A DNA stretch of 64,000 bases from contig JABYQN010000016.1 of the NCBI GenBank assembly GCA_022606135.1, positions 248,001 through 312,000 of the forward strand, written 5' to 3'. This stretch comes from Fomes fomentarius (Eukaryota > Basidiomycota > Agaricomycetes > Polyporales > Polyporaceae). The notes under the pieces were generated by a model. It worked only from the letters and a program-made list of their open reading frames with translations. It was not told where the DNA came from and did no database searches. Each line of letters opens with the position of its first letter. The first letter of the stretch is position 1. This document shows, one piece after another, positions 59,133-64,000 of this stretch. The position numbers were made by a program, and so were the translations under genes.

Positions 59133-59847
59133 TTATACAGACTTCGGGCTCCCGCGCACTGCCTCTCGGAGTGCGATCACTTTCACCGCAACGTCTAGGC
59201 CGAGTGAGTTCAGCTCCTCGACAGTCAGAGGCGTAGCGCGGGACGCAAGTTCCTTCAAAGCCGGAAACAGCCACTCTGGCATGTCGTACTGCCGTGCGAC
59301 GACCAATCGCGTTATAGCATCCTCTTCGTGAAGGTAAATCAACGCGCGCCGTCGCACAGATGTGAACTCCCACATCGATGCGAGCTTGAGGACTGCCAGC
59401 CACGACGAGGGGAGGCTGCGGAAAGGCTTGTGGAAACCCAGATTCTCTTGCCTTGTTTTGCGTGTTAGTGAATGACAGGAAGTGAAAACTTGGACTCGAA
59501 TGAATGCTTACGGCATACAAGCCATGCGGAACGAGAGGACTCGCAGAAAGTCTCGGAAGTCACTTGCACTGATGCTTTCGAGGAAAAGTGGTCGCTCCTT
59601 GCTTGTACCATCCACAAGACCATTGGGAGATGGAGGGACAGTGAACATCCCACGGAATACCTCAGAGGAGGTAAAGTAGTGTCGTGGTACGCAGAATATA
59701 ACGTCCTCTGCCTGAGATTAACTTGTGTGAGCGCAATCCGCTAGTCAATATATGAGAACATAGTACCCGTATGAAGAATGGGTGGACGTCCCCGAATTCG
59801 GAGTCTTCCTTATAAGGGCAAAGGGAATCACATCCTCCCCCATTCAT
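59133..59847 (-). CDS. BTB/POZ-domain protein
   Basis: Three exons, 59847-59767, 59711-59512 and 59451-59133, encode 199 residues. The introns are 55 and 60 bases and in frame. The middle exon reads EDVIFCVPRHYF, SSEVFRGMFTVP and PLFLESISASDFRDFLRVL, as in the basidiomycete BTB proteins whose domain mediates dimerisation and contact with cullin-3 ligases. The last exon, SSWLAVLKLASMWEFTSVRR, ARQYDMPEWLFPAL and PLTVEELNSLGLDVAVKV, is the usual C-terminal helical part. The BTB core is shorter than normal after VIF, so part may be lost. A TATAAGG lies inside exon 1, so the true start may be downstream and exon 1 is doubtful. The gene may be young or degenerate. Confidence 0.7.
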
Positions 59848-60183
59848 GGTGTCTGATGGGCTCTGGGTGCGATAGTCGCTTTCTATGACGGGTAGGATTC
59901 GGAAGTGGAGTAGAGAGTGTCAATACACTGACGGGCATTATAAGTACTTCTACGAGATGTTTGCTGCGGTAGCCTTGGAGTCTGTGCCCACCCCGTGGAA
60001 TCTGTGCTCGCCTCGTGGAATCTGGGCCCGCCTCGTGGATGATTCACCCCCGTTCCCTACTTCAAAGGAAGAAGGAAGCAAGCATCAGTGACACTGTCGC
60101 TGCGTTATCAAGACTTCCGATCGATTCATGTGGGATATTGATATGCCGCAGCACCCAAGCTGACGGAAGTGTAAATCTTCTCT
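59848..60183. other. Intergenic between BTB gene and P450
   Basis: Contains the 20-base minisatellite at 59981-60040. No gene is seen. Confidence 0.5.
59981..60040 (+). repeat. 20-base minisatellite, three units
   Basis: Three adjoining 20-base units each begin TCTG and end CGTGGAA or CGTGGAT. Units 2 and 3 differ at only a few positions. Confidence 0.9.
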
Positions 60184-62620
60184 TCACACACGAGAGACTA
60201 CTAGGTACATCTCTGCCTTGTGACTGGCCTCTCCCGACGTCGGATATGCAATCCCACCGAACTTCCAGGAAATAGGCGTCTTCGAGCGCTCGAACTTGAA
60301 TGACGACACCAGAAGCGCAAGTACGACCTCTGACATTATCGATATTAGCGGTTTCAATGCGGACGTCAGTGAGAGGTTTCAACAACACTCACTCATTTCG
60401 AGCTGAGAGAACTTGAAGCCACTAGACGTCATACCGGATGTCAGCCGCCACGAAGACCGTAGACATCGCGAGAAGCGCGAAGTGTTAGAGACCTACATGC
60501 AAGCATACGGACCCCCAATGAACGTCATCCTATACACGTGCATCGCAACCTAAAGTCAGTGCAGCCACACACGTCAAGTCAGATCCTGGACTCACAGGTG
60601 GGCATAGATACCAGGGATCCGCGCCTCCTCAACTTCACGTGGCAAAGGCTTCAACCACCGCTCAGGCTTCCATTCATTCGCGTCCTGGCCCCAGAGCGCC
60701 TTGTCCGTGTTTGCCTCACCCACGTGGCAGAAGATGGATGTGCCCTTCTGAACCGGGATCTCTGTGATACTCGTCCCGTCGATACCGCGGACTGGGTTGG
60801 ATAGTGGGAGGATGGTGTCATGTAAGACTCTAAAGATTAGATCGAGGAGCATGAGCTGGTCGTCATGATGATCCATACATGGCAGCGTATGAATGGCGTA
60901 GTACACTCACTCTCGTGCTACGACGTTGACGGGCGCGAATCTATGGCAGGATTAGTCGCTGAGCCAGGGGAGGAGTATGGAAGCGTATACTCACACGCGC
61001 AGTGTCTCGCGGCATACGGCGTCCATATACGGGAGCGCACACAACTCGTCATACGGAATAGTCTGTCCGCAACGCTCTTGTGCCTCGTGTATCTCCTTGC
61101 GAATCTTCTCCTGAACGTCCTGGTGGTCAGCCAGTTGATGAAGGATGCGCGCGAGGGAGTTAGATGTGGTATCGATTCCCGCGAAGATGAAAGTTCTGAA
61201 TAATCGTACCGACTTAAGGCGTCTACAAGGAAATCGATGATTTAGGGTGGGTTACTCACAGAATTTGCGCGTACAACTCTTCGTCGGGCAGCTTGTCCTC
61301 ATCGGTAGCCATCGTGTTTCCTTTGACTAACAACAACGGCTGGCCTTTAGCATCGCCGTGTAGCAGAAGGCGATCGAAGATTGAAAGGTACGCACGAAGG
61401 ATGCTCATCACATCTTTCCCCTCCCCTACCTGATGCATCATATCTTCTTCTCCCTTCCCAAGCGCCGCCTTCTTCGCATTCACGAGTTCCTCTGATCGCT
61501 TATTGACTAGATCAGTAATTTCTTTCACCTTCTGTATCTTCTTGCTCGGAATTAGGTCGAGTATCGCCCTGCGGAACCAGCTGGGACCGAGATATGGGAG
61601 GTACGGGAAGAGGAACCGGGCCCATTGGAGATCTTCGAACGACGGGCTGTATGTGCCCAGATGAAACAGACGTCAATAAGCGTGTCAGTACAGGAAGAGA
61701 ATGAAAGAGACACACGTCAAAGCCTTGACAGCTTCAGTTAACGTATCCTGAGAACCTTCTACCAGGGGATCAAAGGAGTGACCCATCCCACCCTGACCGA
61801 CGAGTTCGAGCGCGATCCGTCCCATCCATTTGATCATGTCGAGCTCCTGTGGACCGCCCTCGACCTGGGTCTTGATGGCGGCTACGAACTGAAGCGGCAG
61901 AGAAGCGATCAGCGCCGTTCGGAGGTAGATAGAGCGGGCCATATCTTACTTTCTCAGTCACGTTGTAGAACAAAGGTGCCATGTTGCGCATATGTGCAAC
62001 GGAGAAGACCGGGTTCAACATCTTGCGCTGCTTCCTGTGTCTATCTCCGTGAGTTGAGAGGAGTCCGGGGCCGATCAGCAGAAGTGTCGTGCTGTGAATG
62101 AATGGAGGTAAGGACATGGTCTACGAATGACAAATATCCAGAAGGTGAGTTGAATGGAGGAGGATGGGCGTACCCGGTGGTTTCGCCACCCCGGTAGTAG
62201 GATTCCTGGTCCTTGATGAATATATTGTGCATTGCCTTCAAGTCGTAGATATGAAGGGCTTTTGTCTGACGGGACAATGAATAGAGCTACGGGTTGGAGA
62301 TAGGTCGAAAGAATGACATACTCCGAAGAAGCCATGAAGCTTCGCGACTGGGCCGTACGTCTCGGCGATGTGGCGCACGAAGTTCCAGTGGTTCTGGCTG
62401 AACAGTTGCATGATATTACCTGATAGCCACAGTCAGAGAGCTCAGCACGCTCTTCGGACATATGGCGCTAGTTACCTGACCAGATTGACCCTGAGGGTGG
62501 ACCAGGGATGTTATCGAGAGGAGATCGGACATAGAGCTTGCGAAGTAGCAGCCATACGAGATACGCTATTAGAGCACCCGTGGCGAGAGTAGGAAGGCTC
62601 GCATGTTGCGAGTAAAGCAT
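60184..62620 (-). CDS. Cytochrome P450 monooxygenase
   Basis: Twelve exons encode 569 residues: 62620-62476, 62419-62322, 62265-62174, 62091-61950, 61888-61716, 61646-61260, 61195-60995, 60940-60911, 60829-60596, 60529-60497, 60421-60393 and 60329-60184. All are GT..AG and in frame. An N-terminal membrane anchor (LPTLATGALIAYLVWLLL) precedes the hinge NIPGPPSG. The I-helix has AGIDTTS (351-357), the K-helix has ETLR (Glu409, Arg412), then PERW, and the heme loop is FIGGPYACIG with Cys511 as iron ligand. It inserts oxygen into a small molecule at the endoplasmic reticulum, with a reductase partner. The substrate is unknown. The exons around the heme Cys are as short as 29-33 bases, so automatic gene models may miss them. 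The gene is intact. Confidence 0.92.
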
Positions 62621-62715
62621 GGACGGCGAGTCTACTGGAAGTGCCATACTGGATCAGCGAGAGAGGACAGAAGGCTAGGTCAAGAGCGAGAAGAACGCAC
62701 CGCAAAGTCCATGCT

Positions 62716-62724
62716 AATATATAC
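62716..62724 (-). promoter_or_regulatory. TATA box of the P450 gene
   Basis: The minus strand reads GGTATATATTAG about 95 bases before the ATG at 62620. Confidence 0.55.
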
Positions 62725-64000
62725 CCCAGTGAATCAGCCTCTCAATTACCGGGGTTAGTCGTAGAGCGGAATCGCGGCGCTGCGATTACGAGGTTCGATG
62801 ACGCGTGTGGGAACGGGTGTCCGTCAAGATTGAATTGAGAACCTATAGAAACATTCGTCAAGCGCCATTCTGTGTTGTGCGCCGTACTTGATGTGAGTTT
62901 CCCTCACCCGTTATTCCGAGAACCGTAGGTTCTGGCCCCTGTGTTAACGCTTCGGCCACCCGGATGCCGTGCTGCGTGACGGTACTGAGGTGGTTCAGTG
63001 ACATCAGATGAACTCACCAAGGAGAAGTCAAGAGACGAGGCGTACAGTTTTGGTGGTGTCCTGTCGTGATACCATGCAGCCTCTGTAAAAGGTGATGGTG
63101 CATGAACCCCTGAAGGAAGGGTATGTCAAAAATAACTTACATGTGTTATATTGCTTCCAAGGGAGGATGGATCTCGGCCGAGGGAAGGAGGTGTTTGGCT
63201 TGGCTGCTTGGAAGCGACCTGCCTAAAAGCGATGTCGTGACGATATAATGGCCTCAGATGACGGGGCCCGAGTCGACGGACCACGGCTGAAATCCCTTGT
63301 TTGGAAACGGCTCCCTCTGTATTGATCTCCCAGTGTGCACTCGGCTACTAGTTCTAGTCATGGCAAGCGGAAGTGCGCCGCCGCGTCGTCGTTCATGAAG
63401 GTCCATCGACGCTTCGACTCAGTCTTTGGCGTGTCAGCTTTCAAGTGGTCATGACTAACGACATACTCTGTCGTCCGAGTCTCCCAGTTCAGTCCAACGA
63501 GGTCACTTTCTTCGACAGTTATCAGTATCAATCAGGTCAGAAGTGGTGGGGTCGTTTCTTATGTACGAATACTTGAGAGCGAACATGCATATGGAATGAG
63601 GCGAAAGAGGTTTCAATACAAGACGCCGGCATGGACAGACTGTGACCCGGTCTCTCACAGGCTCACGTGACGTCACAGTCTGTCTACTTTTGGCATATGA
63701 AACGCCGAGGCGGGTAACACATTTTTCACATCCGACTCACCTGTACTTGTCACACACTATGAGCACAAACCCTATACATGATGTCTCGAGCTTTCTATAA
63801 CTATCCTCTGACACTAGGGTCCTGAGACTCAAGACGAACAATCTCACGGATAATCACGTCCTTACTCTGCAGGCTGCGAGGAGGCTTCAGGTTCTCTCGG
63901 CAAATGCTCAGTCGTGGCACACGCGTCATGATGAATCTCTGAGAGAGTCTCTACTTTCATATGTCTACTCTCATGGCGACAGCCTCTTTTGCGCTCCGGA
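62725..64000. other. Right end, no gene seen
   Basis: No open frame longer than about 70 codons, and no recognisable domain, repeat or splice structure. Confidence 0.45.

Noticed and set aside
1..64000. tRNA, rRNA, CRISPR or prophage features
   Set aside because: No regularly spaced repeats, no B-box-like tRNA cores in a foldable setting, and the gene structure is plainly fungal.

Overview
The window is nuclear DNA of a filamentous basidiomycete, probably a polypore-type white-rot or brown-rot mushroom. The evidence is dense introns of about 55 to 75 bases with GT..AG borders, TATA boxes 60 to 200 bases before start codons, and families typical of Agaricomycetes: a STE3 pheromone receptor, HET-domain proteins, a FunK1 kinase, an F-box protein, a BTB protein and a many-exon P450. 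No prokaryotic operon, CRISPR array, rRNA or tRNA was seen. Exon structures below were assembled by hand from reading-frame continuity, splice sites and comparison between paralogues inside the window.

Layout. 1-7.4 kb: a diverged direct repeat pair flanks a conserved membrane-protein gene that carries a one-base frameshift; the second repeat copy is interrupted by a 1.26 kb hAT-like terminal-inverted-repeat element. 8.8-10.3 kb: an intact STE3-type receptor, with no pheromone precursor recognised beside it. 12-36 kb: four HET-domain genes, all on the plus strand. The last two lie in a segmental duplication of about 8-9 kb (block A 17.8-26.7 kb, block B 29.4-37.4 kb). Between and inside the blocks lie a dual-specificity phosphatase, a second TIR element, and 3'-end scraps of the phosphatase, of a MYND gene and of another HET gene. 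38-43 kb: a small unknown protein, a C-terminal HET relic and an intact MYND zinc-finger gene. 43.8-52.2 kb: a coiled-coil protein with a conserved C-terminal domain, a FunK1 kinase, and a decayed second copy of the coiled-coil gene. 55-63 kb: an F-box gene that reads in frame into a WD40 domain, a BTB gene and a cytochrome P450. The rest has no convincing gene.

How it fits together. The middle of the window looks like a birth-and-death cluster for self/non-self recognition genes. Intact HET genes, a frameshifted copy and two C-terminal-only relics sit in duplicated, rearranged DNA, and pieces of neighbouring genes were carried along with the copying. A pheromone receptor next to it makes this a region where mating recognition and vegetative recognition genes are physically close.
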